From the NCBI GenBank assembly GCA_001314705.1, contig LJSU01000019.1:290035-354034 (forward strand): DNA of 64,000 nucleotides, given 5' to 3'. The notes beneath the pieces are model-generated. The model was not told where the DNA came from and ran no database searches. It was given only the letters and a program-made list of their open reading frames with translations. Shown one piece after another: positions 52,083-60,539 of this stretch (the first letter of the stretch is position 1; every line of letters starts with the position of its first letter). Position numbers and translations under genes: made by a program. Source of the DNA: Rhodobacteraceae bacterium HLUCCO07 (GTDB lineage Bacteria; Pseudomonadota; Alphaproteobacteria; Rhodobacterales; Rhodobacteraceae).

Positions 52083-54770
52083 ATGACGCCAATGCATTCC
52101 CGCAATGTCGAGAAGGTTCTCGAGGATCTCTCTGCCCAACCGGACACTGGCCTTGATGACGGCGAGGTGCGGCGGCGGCAGAAAGAACACGGCCGTAACC
52201 GCCTTAAGGAAGTGGAAACTGCAAGTCCCTGGAGAATCCTGGCGGACCAGTTCAAAAGCCTCGTGATCGCTATTCTCGCCGGTGCCGCTATCGTCTCTTT
52301 CGCGATGAGCGAGATCGTACAGATGCTCGCGATCCTCGCGGCTATCCTGCTCAATGCGGTCATCGGGTTTTTCACCGAATGGAAGGCCGTTCGCTCGATG
52401 GAGGCGTTGCGCAGCCTGGGAACGGTGCAGACGCGGGTGCGGCGCGGCGGGCAGAGTACCACGGTCGATGCAGAGACCCTCGTACCGGGCGACATCGTCT
52501 TGCTTGAGGCAGGCGATGTGGTGACTGCGGATCTTCGGCTGATCGAATCCAACGGGCTGACCTGTGACGAGGCGGCGCTGACGGGCGAATCCGTTCCGGT
52601 CACCAAGACATCGGACGCGGTGGACAAGGACGCACCGCTGGCCGAACGCAGCTCGATGGCCTTCAAGGGCACGGCGGTCACGGATGGCAGCGGCACAGGC
52701 GTGGTGGTCGAGATCGGGATGAAGACCGAACTGGGCGGCATCGCCCAAATGACCACCGAGGCCGAACAGGAGGCAAGCCCGCTTGAGAAGCGGCTGGACC
52801 GGCTCGGACGCAATCTGGTCGTGCTGACGTTGCTCGTCGCGGCGGTCGTGGCTTTTCTGGGCGTGCTGGGGGGCCGGGAGATCGTACCGATGCTCGAGAC
52901 CGCGGTGGCGCTTGCCGTCGCCGCCGTTCCCGAAGGCCTGCCGATCGTGGCCACGGTGGCGCTGGCGCGCGGCATGTGGCGGATGGCGCAACGCAATGCT
53001 CTGGTGGAACGGCTGGCGGCGGTCGAGACACTCGGATCGACCAGCGTGATCTTTGCCGACAAGACCGGAACTTTGACGCAGAACCGGATGCGGGTGGCGC
53101 GGCTGGTATTGCCGAGTGAAGACAAGGATATCTCGTGGGAAGACGATGATCGGCCGGAGACCCCGCCGGAGCTGGCTTGTCGGCTGCTCGAAGTGGCGGC
53201 CCTTTGCAACAATGCCGAACTGGACAAGGACACCGAAGGCGGCGGCGCGGATGCGGGTCCGGAGGACGAGGATGCAGGTGAGCGTCCCGCCGGTACTGGC
53301 GACCCGATGGAAATAGCCCTGCTGCACGCGGCCGCCGCAGTGGACATCAGGCGCGACAAGCTTCTCGAAGAGCAACCCGAGGGGCGCGAGGTGAGCTTTG
53401 ACGCAGAGACGAAGATGATGGCGACCTTTCACAAGGCTGCAAGCGGCTTCCGCGTGGCCGTCAAGGGCGCACCCGAGGCTGTTCTGGAGATTTCGACACA
53501 TATCGCCACCCGCGAGGGCGAGGCCGAGACGCTGTCGGGTCGGGGGCGAGACGAATGGGCAGAACGCGTCGAGGCGCTGGCAGGGCAAGGGTATCGTGTG
53601 CTTGCCTTTGCGGAACGGCAGGTGGACAGCACTGACACCGATCCCTATAGCGATTTGACCCTGCTGGGCCTGGTCGGTTTGGCCGATCCGCCCCGCAGTG
53701 ACGTGGCGCAGGCCATAGACCAATGTCACAGGGCCGGTATCGCGGTCATCATGGTCACCGGTGATCAGCCCGTCACCGCGGCGGCGATCGCGCGGGATGT
53801 GGGTCTGGCGGATGACCCCCGGGCCATTGTGGGCAACGACCTGCCGCAGACGGACGGGGACCACGACGAGAACAAGCAAGGGAACCTGCTGGAGTATCAG
53901 GTCTTTGCCCGCGTTTCGCCCGAACAAAAGCTGGGCTTGATCCGGCACTGGCAGGACTCGGGGGCCGTGGTGGCGATGACGGGTGACGGCGTGAACGACG
54001 CGCCAGCGCTCAAGAAGGCCGATGTTGGCATTGCCATGGGGCAGCGCGGCACCGATGTCGCCCGCGAAGCGGCCGATATCGTGCTCAAGGACGATGCCTT
54101 TCCAACGATCATCGTGGCGATCGAACAAGGGCGCACGATCTTCGAGAACATCCGCCGCTTCATTGTCTATCTTCTGTCTGGAAATCTGGGTGAGGTTCTG
54201 GCGGTTGGCCTCTGCGCCGCGATCGGCGCGCCACTACCTCTCTTGCCGCTTCAGATCCTGTTCATCAATCTCGTGCTCGACGTCTTTCCGGCATTGGCGC
54301 TCGGCGTCGGGGGAAGCCCCGCCGACATCATGGACCGCCCCCCGCGCGAGGCGAAGGAACCGATACTGACACGGAGGCACTGGATCGTCACGGGCCTCTG
54401 GGGCATGCTGATTTCCGGGTCGGTTTTGTCGGTTTTCTTTATCGCGCTGTGGCAGGATCTGGGCAAGGACGCCGCCGTGACGATCGGCTTTCTTGCGTTC
54501 GCACTGGCGCGGCTCTGGCACGTTTTCAACATGCGTGACGCGGGCACCGGCCTGATCCGCAACTCCGTCGTGCAGAACCGATGGGTCTGGTACGCGATTG
54601 CCCTGTCGGCCGTATTGGTGGCCGCTGCCGCATGGCTGCCAGGGCTTACGACGGTTCTGGGTGTGGTGCCGTTGGACCTGTGGGGATGGATGCTGGTCCT
54701 GGGTGGCAGTCTGGTGCCGCTGGTGGTTGGGCAGGCTGTTCTGAGCATCCTGTCCCGCGCGGAGCCCTGA
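52083..54770 (+). CDS. type II cation-transporting P-type ATPase
   Basis: The 895-residue protein has an N-terminal cation-ATPase domain (VLEDLSAQPDTGLDDGEVRR), the actuator TGES (ALTGESVP at about 167), the phosphorylation site FADKTGTLTQ (Asp 326), the PEGLP element in M4 (AVPEGLPIVATVALARG) and the hinge MTGDGVNDAPALKKADVG at about 633. About ten membrane helices are expected. The layout is that of Ca2+ or Na+/K+-type pumps (type II); the ion cannot be fixed from these motifs. The N domain has an acidic insert (PEDEDAGERPAG). Start chosen at MTPMHSRNVEKV. Confidence 0.92.
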   Translation: MTPMHSRNVEKVLEDLSAQPDTGLDDGEVRRRQKEHGRNRLKEVETASPWRILADQFKSLVIAILAGAAIVSFAMSEIVQMLAILAAILLNAVIGFFTEWKAVRSMEALRSLGTVQTRVRRGGQSTTVDAETLVPGDIVLLEAGDVVTADLRLIESNGLTCDEAALTGESVPVTKTSDAVDKDAPLAERSSMAFKGTAVTDGSGTGVVVEIGMKTELGGIAQMTTEAEQEASPLEKRLDRLGRNLVVLTLLVAAVVAFLGVLGGREIVPMLETAVALAVAAVPEGLPIVATVALARGMWRMAQRNALVERLAAVETLGSTSVIFADKTGTLTQNRMRVARLVLPSEDKDISWEDDDRPETPPELACRLLEVAALCNNAELDKDTEGGGADAGPEDEDAGERPAGTGDPMEIALLHAAAAVDIRRDKLLEEQPEGREVSFDAETKMMATFHKAASGFRVAVKGAPEAVLEISTHIATREGEAETLSGRGRDEWAERVEALAGQGYRVLAFAERQVDSTDTDPYSDLTLLGLVGLADPPRSDVAQAIDQCHRAGIAVIMVTGDQPVTAAAIARDVGLADDPRAIVGNDLPQTDGDHDENKQGNLLEYQVFARVSPEQKLGLIRHWQDSGAVVAMTGDGVNDAPALKKADVGIAMGQRGTDVAREAADIVLKDDAFPTIIVAIEQGRTIFENIRRFIVYLLSGNLGEVLAVGLCAAIGAPLPLLPLQILFINLVLDVFPALALGVGGSPADIMDRPPREAKEPILTRRHWIVTGLWGMLISGSVLSVFFIALWQDLGKDAAVTIGFLAFALARLWHVFNMRDAGTGLIRNSVVQNRWVWYAIALSAVLVAAAAWLPGLTTVLGVVPLDLWGWMLVLGGSLVPLVVGQAVLSILSRAEP

Positions 54771-54782
54771 CCCAAACGAAAA

Positions 54783-54806
54783 CCGCCCCGGCGCGCGCCG
54801 GGGCGG
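54783..54806. terminator. bidirectional hairpin between the ATPase and dodecin genes
   Basis: CCGCCCCGGC and GCCGGGGCGG pair perfectly around GCGC. It lies in the gap where the ATPase gene (plus) and dodecin gene (minus) converge and can serve both transcripts. AACGAAAA precedes it, which gives U residues for the minus transcript. Confidence 0.65.
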
Positions 54807-54832
54807 GTGAGATACGCACAAGCGAAGCCCGG

Positions 54833-55048
54833 TTAACCGGCGTCCTGATCGTCGAGGAGGAAGCTGATCTTGGCGTTCACTCGGTAGCTCGTAATCCGGC
54901 CGTTCTCGACGGCGGCATTCATCTCCTTGATGTAGACAGACTTGACGTTGCGCACCGATTGCGACGCCTGCGTCACCGCCTGTTGCGCGGCATCCTCGAA
55001 ACCCTTGTCGGATTCGGCGAGGACTTCGATCACCTTGAGCATGGACAT
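54833..55048 (-). CDS. dodecin
   Basis: The 71-residue protein is a dodecin, a small flavin-binding protein forming hollow dodecamers. The recognised sequence is VIEVLAESDKGFEDAAQQAV, TQASQSVRNVKSVYIKEMNA, AVENGRITSYRVNAKISFLL. It stores or scavenges flavins. The typical Trp of flavin-binding dodecins (as in SWEDAAR) is Phe here (GFEDAAQ), which may change flavin stacking. It forms part of the stress island. Confidence 0.9.
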   Translation of the reverse strand: MSMLKVIEVLAESDKGFEDAAQQAVTQASQSVRNVKSVYIKEMNAAVENGRITSYRVNAKISFLLDDQDAG

Positions 55049-55178
55049 CTTGTTTTCTCCTTCTGGTTTCGTTTCCGCACCGGCATCGCCGCTGCGCTGG
55101 CTATCCCGGCCCGGGCTGAATGGCGTTTCACGACATCAGCCACGACCGGGGGTTGAGATGTTTCAGGACTGCGGCCAG

Positions 55179-55652
55179 TCACACCGGCTTCGCGTGGTCG
55201 GGTTTTGAGCGTGACGAGGCTGCCCGGCCCTTGGATTTGGCCGTAGCCTTGCCCTGATCGGTGCTGGACGATGCCGGGTCGTCTTGCCCGGTTTCGCTTT
55301 GTGGGGTGGCGGCCAGTTGCGTGGCCTGCATGCACAGTGTCATCCATTCCTGATAGTCTGCCGTCAGACGCTCGAACGATCCGCGCTGCCAGTCGGCAAT
55401 CGCCTGCATGGCCGCTACAGGGTCGGGCTTGCCCTTTGAATTCATGCTGTTCAGGGCCTCGAGGGCGGTCTCTATGGCTTCCTGACGACGCTCGATCCAG
55501 TGTCGGGTGAAGGTTTCTGCCTGTTCAAGCATACCCTCCTGCACCTTCATGACCTGCGTTAATCGGGGCGCTGCCGCCCCGCTCAGGTTGAAAAGTGCCT
55601 GTGTCTGGCGCGCCAGATCAGTGATGTCTGTGCGAGGTTCATCCTTTGCCAA
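55179..55652 (-). CDS. phasin-like protein
   Basis: The 157-residue protein is helical, with an amphipathic stretch ALFNLSGAAAPRLTQVMKVQ and EQAETFTRHWIERRQEAIET, and a Lys/Ser/Asp-rich disordered tail (STDQGKATAKSKGRAASSRS). This matches phasin-type proteins that coat polyhydroxyalkanoate granules, but similarity is general rather than motif-based. A TTAAC-N4-GTTAA palindrome lies 78 bases upstream of its start. Confidence 0.65.
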   Translation of the reverse strand: MAKDEPRTDITDLARQTQALFNLSGAAAPRLTQVMKVQEGMLEQAETFTRHWIERRQEAIETALEALNSMNSKGKPDPVAAMQAIADWQRGSFERLTADYQEWMTLCMQATQLAATPQSETGQDDPASSSTDQGKATAKSKGRAASSRSKPDHAKPV

Positions 55653-55729
55653 GGCGCCATTCCCTTCTCCATATGAGTACGGTCATCTGCATCGCTCATG
55701 AATTTAACACCGACTTTCAGTTGTCGGCA

Positions 55730-55743
55730 TTAACTCGCGTTAA
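55730..55743. promoter_or_regulatory. palindrome A, TTAAC-TCGC-GTTAA
   Basis: TTAACTCGCGTTAA has perfectly complementary half-sites separated by four bases, the spacing of Crp/Fnr-type sites. It is centred about 84 bases upstream of the phasin start and about 180 bases upstream of the Crp/Fnr gene, in the divergent gap between them. Confidence 0.6.
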
Positions 55744-55918
55744 CGCGTCGCTGGGTGCGCGGTGGACTATCAAATATTCGGCTCAAATGGTAAAAGTCTG
55801 AGAGATCTGGTTGTGCAGTTTCTCATCCTGAGGCGCGTTTTGGCCTAAATGGAAATAGGTTTCTGCCCGTGAGGCGACTGGACATGGATTTGAAAAATTT
55901 GATCGAGGAGGCTTTCCG

Positions 55919-56605
55919 TTGCTGAATACCTATTCAAAGTTCGAAGACATCTTGCGCCCCGATCGCCGCACGGTGGCCAAGGGAGCGATACTCAAGAGCG
56001 AGGGTGATGAGTCGCACGCACGCCTTTATGTCGTGGAAGGCTGGCTGGCCGCCTCGAAATTGCTCGAGGATGGGGAGCAGCAGATCATCGAATTCATTCT
56101 GCCCGGCGAAACCTATGATCCGACTGCCACCGACGGAAAGACCAGCTTCCTGCAGATCGAGGCGCTGTGCGATGCTGTGATCGTCTCCATCGACAAGACC
56201 GCCTGGGCGCGATTGCTTCAGGAATATCCTGATCTGCGAAAGGCCGAACGGGAGCGGGAAATCGCGGCGCAGGCCCGGCAATCGGAACGCATGCTGCGCC
56301 TTGGTCAGGCGAGCGCAGAGACCAGGATCGCCTACGTTCTTATCGAGTTTTGCATACGCGTGTCCGGACGAGGCACACAATGTGACGGCGAGTTCCATGT
56401 GCCGATCAACCAGCGGCAACTCGGAGATTTCACTGGACTGTCATCCGTGCATGTCTGCCGGACACTGCGACGCCTGAACCGGGCCGGTATCATCAGGACC
56501 GGCGACCACATGGACATCCGGATAGAGGATCTGCCCGCGCTGGCGGAGCTTGCACAAGTCGATCTTGCGGCACTGCACAATGGAATTGCCGTCGGGGCCG
56601 CGTAA
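55919..56605 (+). CDS. Crp/Fnr-family transcriptional regulator
   Basis: The 228-residue protein starts at TTG with GAGGAGG nine bases upstream. The N-terminal cyclic-nucleotide-type domain (RTVAKGAILKSEGDESHARL, LPGETYDPTATDGKTS) lacks the cysteine set of FNR, so oxygen sensing by a 4Fe-4S cluster is not expected. The C-terminal winged helix is PINQRQLGDFTGLSSVHVCR with TLRRLNRAGIIRTGD. The recognition helix has S-V-H-V-C-R and no FNR glutamate, which predicts a different base preference. It probably controls the nearby genes and perhaps itself. Confidence 0.88.
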   Translation: MLNTYSKFEDILRPDRRTVAKGAILKSEGDESHARLYVVEGWLAASKLLEDGEQQIIEFILPGETYDPTATDGKTSFLQIEALCDAVIVSIDKTAWARLLQEYPDLRKAEREREIAAQARQSERMLRLGQASAETRIAYVLIEFCIRVSGRGTQCDGEFHVPINQRQLGDFTGLSSVHVCRTLRRLNRAGIIRTGDHMDIRIEDLPALAELAQVDLAALHNGIAVGAA

Positions 56606-56616
56606 CGTCCCCGGGA

Positions 56617-57057
56617 TCAGTCTGGCATGTCGCGCGCGCGGGCTTCGCAGATTTCGCCAAGGGTCTGTCCGGCCAGTTCCTCGGAGACATGTTCGGCAAT
56701 GTCGCCAATCGACAGGATGCCGGAGGCCGCACCTGACCTGTCGATCACCAGCAGACGCCGGATGCGTTTTTCGCCCATCAGTGCCGCGGCATCCGCTGCG
56801 TCCTGATCGACGAAACAACTGATCACCTTGCGCGTGATGATGTCCCCGATCCTCGTATCCAGCGCAAGGGCGAAGCCGGTGGCGGCCAGCGCGCGCATGA
56901 CGATATCGCGGTCGGTCACGATGCCGATTGGCCTTCCGTCCTGAAGCACGGGCAATGCGCCCACATCGTTCTCGCGCATGCGCTCTGCCGCGTCGCGGAT
57001 CGTGGTTTCGGATGTTACACTGATTACCGGTGAGGACATGACTTTCCTGACCAGCAT
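56617..57057 (-). CDS. CBS-pair domain protein
   Basis: The 146-residue protein is two CBS motifs: MLVRKVMSSPVISVTSETTI, RDAAERMRENDVGALPVLQD, GRPIGIVTDRDIVMRALA and a second half IGDIITRKVISCFVDQDAAD, AAALMGEKRIRRLLVIDRSG, ILSIGDIAEHV. Stand-alone CBS pairs bind adenine nucleotides and tune enzymes or transporters. It converges on the Crp/Fnr gene. A TTAAT-N4-GTCAA site lies about 90 bases upstream. Confidence 0.87.
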   Translation of the reverse strand: MLVRKVMSSPVISVTSETTIRDAAERMRENDVGALPVLQDGRPIGIVTDRDIVMRALAATGFALALDTRIGDIITRKVISCFVDQDAADAAALMGEKRIRRLLVIDRSGAASGILSIGDIAEHVSEELAGQTLGEICEARARDMPD

Positions 57058-57143
57058 GGTCGATTTCCTCGCTTCCTGTTTGCCTTGACAAGCTCGGCTC
57101 GCGTCTGTGCGCTCAAGTTTGGCGCACCCGGCTACAGATCTCA

Positions 57144-57157
57144 TTAATCCGGGTCAA
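57144..57157. promoter_or_regulatory. palindrome C, TTAAT-CCGG-GTCAA
   Basis: The spacing is the same as in palindrome A, with one or two half-site deviations. It lies about 90 bases upstream of the CBS-pair gene on the minus strand and overlaps the end of a small open frame. Confidence 0.45.
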
Positions 57158-57296
57158 TGCGCGGGGCATGATTGTTGTCCGGACTTGGATCGTGAGTTGG
57201 AGGGGTCATGTCGCGTTCCTCGATCAGGTAGAGTACGACACCCGGATCGAGTGCGCCGCAGCGCTGCCCCATCGGCAGACCGTCCAGCGCCGTCAT
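57144..57296 (-). CDS. possible small protein, 50 residues
   Basis: The frame starting [21 protein letters not shown] continues [20 protein letters not shown] to a stop. The hydrophobic middle [17 protein letters not shown] has the look of a folded beginning, but the length is short and no family is recognised. It may be a remnant or spurious. No strong Shine-Dalgarno is visible. Confidence 0.3.
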   Translation of the reverse strand: MTALDGLPMGQRCGALDPGVVLYLIEERDMTPPTHDPSPDNNHAPRIDPD

Positions 57297-57714
57297 GCCT
57301 TTCGATCTCGGATGCTCGATAAGGGCTTTCAAGAAACCTGGAACAGGTGAGGCAGACCTGACCGAATGGTCATGGTTCCTCTTAACCCGGCCTGGGCTGC
57401 ACACACACGATCTTCAAAATCCCTGGGTGTGTTGGTCATCAACGCGGAACCAGGCACCGGAGGATTCGCCGGCCACACCAAGCCGATGCCGACCCGGTCC
57501 CATTAACCCGCGTTAATGTTGGCGAGACGGGGCAACGCTAATTTCATAGTCGGAATCGATCTACAACCGCCTTGCCCGACGGACGACTGTCAAGGGTCCA
57601 TGCGCGGGCGACGTCATGCGCCGGCTTGAGGCGAACCTATCTCGCCTGACTTTCGACCGGCGTCATGTCTTGTGGCGAGCGGCACCGACGGGTCGTAATG
57701 GAGTTTATGGCATC
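57297..57714. other. 418-base gap with palindrome B
   Basis: No supported gene lies here, although an open frame begins at 57616 with no Shine-Dalgarno or conservation. The notable signal is palindrome B at 57503-57516. The composition is mixed, with several CTTAACC-like half-sites. Confidence 0.4.
57503..57516. promoter_or_regulatory. palindrome B, TTAAC-CCGC-GTTAA
   Basis: TTAACCCGCGTTAA has exactly the half-sites of palindrome A. It is about 200 bases upstream of the rightward gene at 57715, about 105 bases upstream of the alternative start at 57616. Confidence 0.6.
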
Positions 57715-58389
57715 ATGGTTACGAAAAGTTTCGTGATTCTCAGCAACAAGGCCCCTTCACAAACGAAACCGCAGATGGCAACCGGGCGGTATGAGTTCCG
57801 CGTTTGGCCGCATGACGTGCCGGATGCGGCGGCGCTGCTGCAACAGTCCTGGCCACTCGTGGGCGCTGAGCGGCGAACTGACGTCTATCTCCTGACAGAG
57901 CGCAGCCCTTTGACATTGGTGAAACTGCGCGCCGGCAATCTGCTTGAAGTGAAAAGCCGGGGCCATGACCTTGGCCCGCTCCAGCATTGGACAGACCATG
58001 CGTATCCCCTGTTTCCGCTCTCCCGTTCGGATCTGCGAGCATTGGCAAAAGAGTTGCGCGCGACACGCTTGCAAGACGATGCCGGGCTTTCCCCCGCTCA
58101 TCTCTTGGCCCGGCTCGGCGATACGGCCCCCTCGATCCTGCCGATGACGGTCGGCAAGTCGCGGCTGTTGTTCCGCAAGGGCAGCAGCCGCGCCGAGATC
58201 TGCCGAGCTACCATCGCGGGCCGGAGCAGACTGACCCTGGCCGTCGAGGATTCCGATCCCGACAGCGCGCTCGCGACACTCGATGACCTGTGCCTTTGGC
58301 GTATGCCGAATCGCTCTTATGGAGATGTGCTCTGTGGGCCACGGCTCGCTGCTGCACGGGAACCTCTGAATTCACACCAGGTAAACTGA
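57715..58389 (+). CDS. hypothetical protein, first gene of the SDR/HdeD run
   Basis: The ATG of MVTKSFVILSNKAPSQTKPQ has GGAG 12 bases upstream; later MATGRYEFRVWPHD is another possible start. The N half contains YEFRVWPHDVPDAAALLQQS and TLVKLRAGNLLEVKSRGHDL, where alternating charged strands recall CYTH-type barrels, but the signature residues are not all present. The C half repeats a similar pattern (KSRLLFRKGSSRAEICRATI). I cannot name the family. The SDR gene begins 12 bases after it. Confidence 0.6.
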   Translation: MVTKSFVILSNKAPSQTKPQMATGRYEFRVWPHDVPDAAALLQQSWPLVGAERRTDVYLLTERSPLTLVKLRAGNLLEVKSRGHDLGPLQHWTDHAYPLFPLSRSDLRALAKELRATRLQDDAGLSPAHLLARLGDTAPSILPMTVGKSRLLFRKGSSRAEICRATIAGRSRLTLAVEDSDPDSALATLDDLCLWRMPNRSYGDVLCGPRLAAAREPLNSHQVN

Positions 58390-58401
58390 AAGGATCAGTC
58401 C

Positions 58402-59172
58402 ATGAAACGTCTCGACGGGAAAACTTGCATCGTCACCGGTGGAGGCAATGGCATTGGCAAGGCCACCTGCCTGCGTCTGGCCAGTGAGGGTGGACGTGTC
58501 GCCGTCACCGATATCGACGACGGTGACGCCAAGGCGGTCTGCGAAGAGATCAGGGCACAGGGCGGCACCGCAGACTCATGGCAGCTCGACGTGGCCGATG
58601 CCGACGCGGTGCGTCAGGTCTTTGATGCGGCAGCCGACAGGTTCGGCCAGATCGACGTCGTGGTGAACAATGCCGGGATTTCCGGGGTCAACAGGCCGAC
58701 GCACGAGATCAGCGAGGAAGAGTGGCGCAAGGTGATCGATATCAACGTGAACGGTGTATTTTACTGCACCAAAGCAGCTATTCCCCACCTGAAAAAGGCG
58801 GGCGGAGGCAGCATCGTCAACCTGTCGTCGATCTACGGCCTTGTCGGAGCGCCAGATCTGCCACCTTACCACGCCTCAAAGGGCGCCGTCCGGCTGATGA
58901 CCAAGACCGACGCGTTGCTTTATGCCAAGGAAGGCATCCGCGTGAACTCGGTTCATCCCGGGTTCATCTGGACCCCGCTTGTCGAGGGGCTGGCAAGAAG
59001 TTCCGAGGAGGGGGTCGAGGCCTTCCGCAAGGGGCTCGACGATCTGCACCCGATCGGCCACGTCGGTGAGCCCGAGGACATCGCGGCGGGCATCGCCTAT
59101 CTCGCCTCCGACGACGCGAAGTTCGTGACGGGATCAGAACTCGTGATCGATGGCGGGTATACCGCTCATTAG
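58402..59172 (+). CDS. short-chain dehydrogenase/reductase
   Basis: The 256-residue protein is a classical SDR: the NAD-binding TGGGNGIGKATCLRLASEGG (from about residue 12), ITDIDDGDAK with an Asp that favours NAD(H), NNAGISG near residue 90, and the active YHASKGAVRLM (Tyr about 155, Lys about 159). The end SGSELVIDGGYTAH is typical of sugar or cyclic alcohol dehydrogenases in the family. The real substrate cannot be told. It lies in the same orientation as the preceding hypothetical gene, 12 bases on. Confidence 0.9.
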   Translation: MKRLDGKTCIVTGGGNGIGKATCLRLASEGGRVAVTDIDDGDAKAVCEEIRAQGGTADSWQLDVADADAVRQVFDAAADRFGQIDVVVNNAGISGVNRPTHEISEEEWRKVIDINVNGVFYCTKAAIPHLKKAGGGSIVNLSSIYGLVGAPDLPPYHASKGAVRLMTKTDALLYAKEGIRVNSVHPGFIWTPLVEGLARSSEEGVEAFRKGLDDLHPIGHVGEPEDIAAGIAYLASDDAKFVTGSELVIDGGYTAH

Positions 59173-59241
59173 GTCTGACCGGCCGACCCACGCCAAAATC
59201 ATCCCAAGCTTCAATCGAAAATGTGAAAAGGATACACTCAG

Positions 59242-59742
59242 ATGACCAAGACGATGACACCGATCACCCGCATACTGACCGGGAGCATTTTCGCGCTTGC
59301 TCTCGTCCTCGCGCTGCCACTCGCGGCACAGGACTCTTCTGAAGAGACCCAGGAAACCGAGTCCGTGACCGCCGAGGATATTCAGGCCGAATTCGACGAG
59401 GCATTCGAGACGATCCGCGACTATTCCGAGGACCAGCGCGATGAGGCCGTGGCCGCGATGCGCGAGACGCTTTCGCAAATCGATGCCGAGATCGCTCAAC
59501 TCGAACAGCGCGCGCGAGAGGACTGGGCCGAGATGTCGGAGGCCACGCGAGAGGAGACCCGCGAGACGCTTGAAGCGCTGCGCGACCGCAGGAATGAACT
59601 GAGCGAGTCGTTCGGCGCCATGCAAGAGGGGAGCGCGTCGGCCTGGGACGAGCTTCAGGACGGGGTGGCGAATGCCTGGACCGAAGTGAAGGGCGCATGG
59701 AACGCGGTCTTTGACGACTCAGGCAATGACGACAAGGATTGA
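59242..59742 (+). CDS. secreted coiled-coil protein, function unknown
   Basis: The 166-residue protein has a signal peptide (TRILTGSIFALALVLALPLA, cleavage near LAAQD). The mature part is a long charged coiled coil (DEAFETIRDYSEDQRDEAVA, EIAQLEQRAREDWAEMSEAT) with no cysteine. It probably stays in the periplasm. The placement after the SDR gene and before hdeD suggests an envelope-stress role, which is inference. Confidence 0.7.
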   Translation: MTKTMTPITRILTGSIFALALVLALPLAAQDSSEETQETESVTAEDIQAEFDEAFETIRDYSEDQRDEAVAAMRETLSQIDAEIAQLEQRAREDWAEMSEATREETRETLEALRDRRNELSESFGAMQEGSASAWDELQDGVANAWTEVKGAWNAVFDDSGNDDKD

Positions 59743-59772
59743 TGCCTCTCGTGCAAGCAGGAAGGAATGCAG

Positions 59773-60321
59773 ATGACAGACCGGGAAATCACAGATGCTA
59801 CCGCGCCGCGTGGACTCAAGACATGGCTCTGGATCGCGGGTATCGTCTCGATTGTCATGGGCGTGCTTGCTGTGCTCTTTCCCTTTGCGGCGACCCTCGC
59901 CGCAGAGCTTGTGATCGGTGCCATCCTCGTTGCCTCCGGCCTCCTCGAACTCGTCAGGGCCTTCGCGATGCGGCACAACGGGAGCCTGGCATGGAACGCG
60001 CTTTTCGGTCTCGCGGCCCTGGTGACAGGGGGCATCCTGTTGGCGTGGCCGATGCAGGGGATAGTGACGCTGACAATCGTTCTGGGCGTCTTCTTTCTGC
60101 TTGGCGGCGCATTCAAGCTGGTCGCGGGCTTCGGCCTGCGGCCGTTCCCGGGCTGGGGCTGGATCGGGTTTTCCGGTGCGTTGTCGGTGCTGCTGGGATT
60201 GCTCCTGCTGTTTGGTTTGCCCGGCACCGCGCTATGGGCCGTCGGGCTGCTGGTCGGCATTGATCTGATCTTCCTCGGTTTTGCCGAGATCGCCATGGCC
60301 TCTGCTATCGAGCAAGATTGA
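59773..60321 (+). CDS. HdeD-family membrane protein (DUF308)
   Basis: The start MTDREITDATAPRGLKTWLW has AGGAAGG about 8 bases upstream; an ATG two codons earlier is possible. The 182 residues hold about six membrane helices arranged as DUF308 repeats: GIVSIVMGVLAVLFPFAATL in the first, NALFGLAALVTGGILLAWPM in the second, WIGFSGALSVLLGLLLLFGL in the third. HdeD of E. coli belongs to the acid-resistance response, but its function is undefined. Confidence 0.85.
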   Translation: MTDREITDATAPRGLKTWLWIAGIVSIVMGVLAVLFPFAATLAAELVIGAILVASGLLELVRAFAMRHNGSLAWNALFGLAALVTGGILLAWPMQGIVTLTIVLGVFFLLGGAFKLVAGFGLRPFPGWGWIGFSGALSVLLGLLLLFGLPGTALWAVGLLVGIDLIFLGFAEIAMASAIEQD

Positions 60322-60524
60322 GGAAGAGAGCTTATGATCGAGATCGAGCATATTACTCGCTCACTGGAGACACGGCCACTGTCGCCGATGTAATTGCCGA
60401 TCGTCTGGAACACGCGCCGCTGGACGCTCTTGCGGCAAACGAAGACGAGATCGGCGTCAGCACCCTGCACGGGAAGATCGAGGCTTTCCGGGCCGACCTG
60501 CGGGATGCCCCGGATCACGCCTGA
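60318..60524 (+). CDS. doubtful small gene, possibly frameshifted
   Basis: A frame starting at TTG overlaps the hdeD-like stop and gives TGDTATVADVIADRLEHAPL, DALAANEDEIGVSTLHGKIE to DAPDHA. A different frame, with an ATG at 60334 and a better Shine-Dalgarno (AGGAAGAG), gives MIEIEHITRSLETRPLSPM and stops at once. If one base were lost near 60373, the second frame would run into the first and give a single 60-residue protein. Either a mutated small gene or chance. Confidence 0.3.
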   Translation: MRKRAYDRDRAYYSLTGDTATVADVIADRLEHAPLDALAANEDEIGVSTLHGKIEAFRADLRDAPDHA

Positions 60525-60539
60525 TCTCGCGGTACGCTT

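Noticed and set aside
52005..54128. Long open frame antisense to the P-type ATPase
   Set aside because: All P-type ATPase motifs are on the plus strand. This is a shadow.
55919..56605. Oxygen-sensing FNR with 4Fe-4S cluster
   Set aside because: The N-terminal cysteine set is missing. The protein is another Crp/Fnr subtype.
57616..57714. Upstream extension of the hypothetical gene at 57715
   Set aside because: No Shine-Dalgarno and no protein-like composition before the ATG at 57715.
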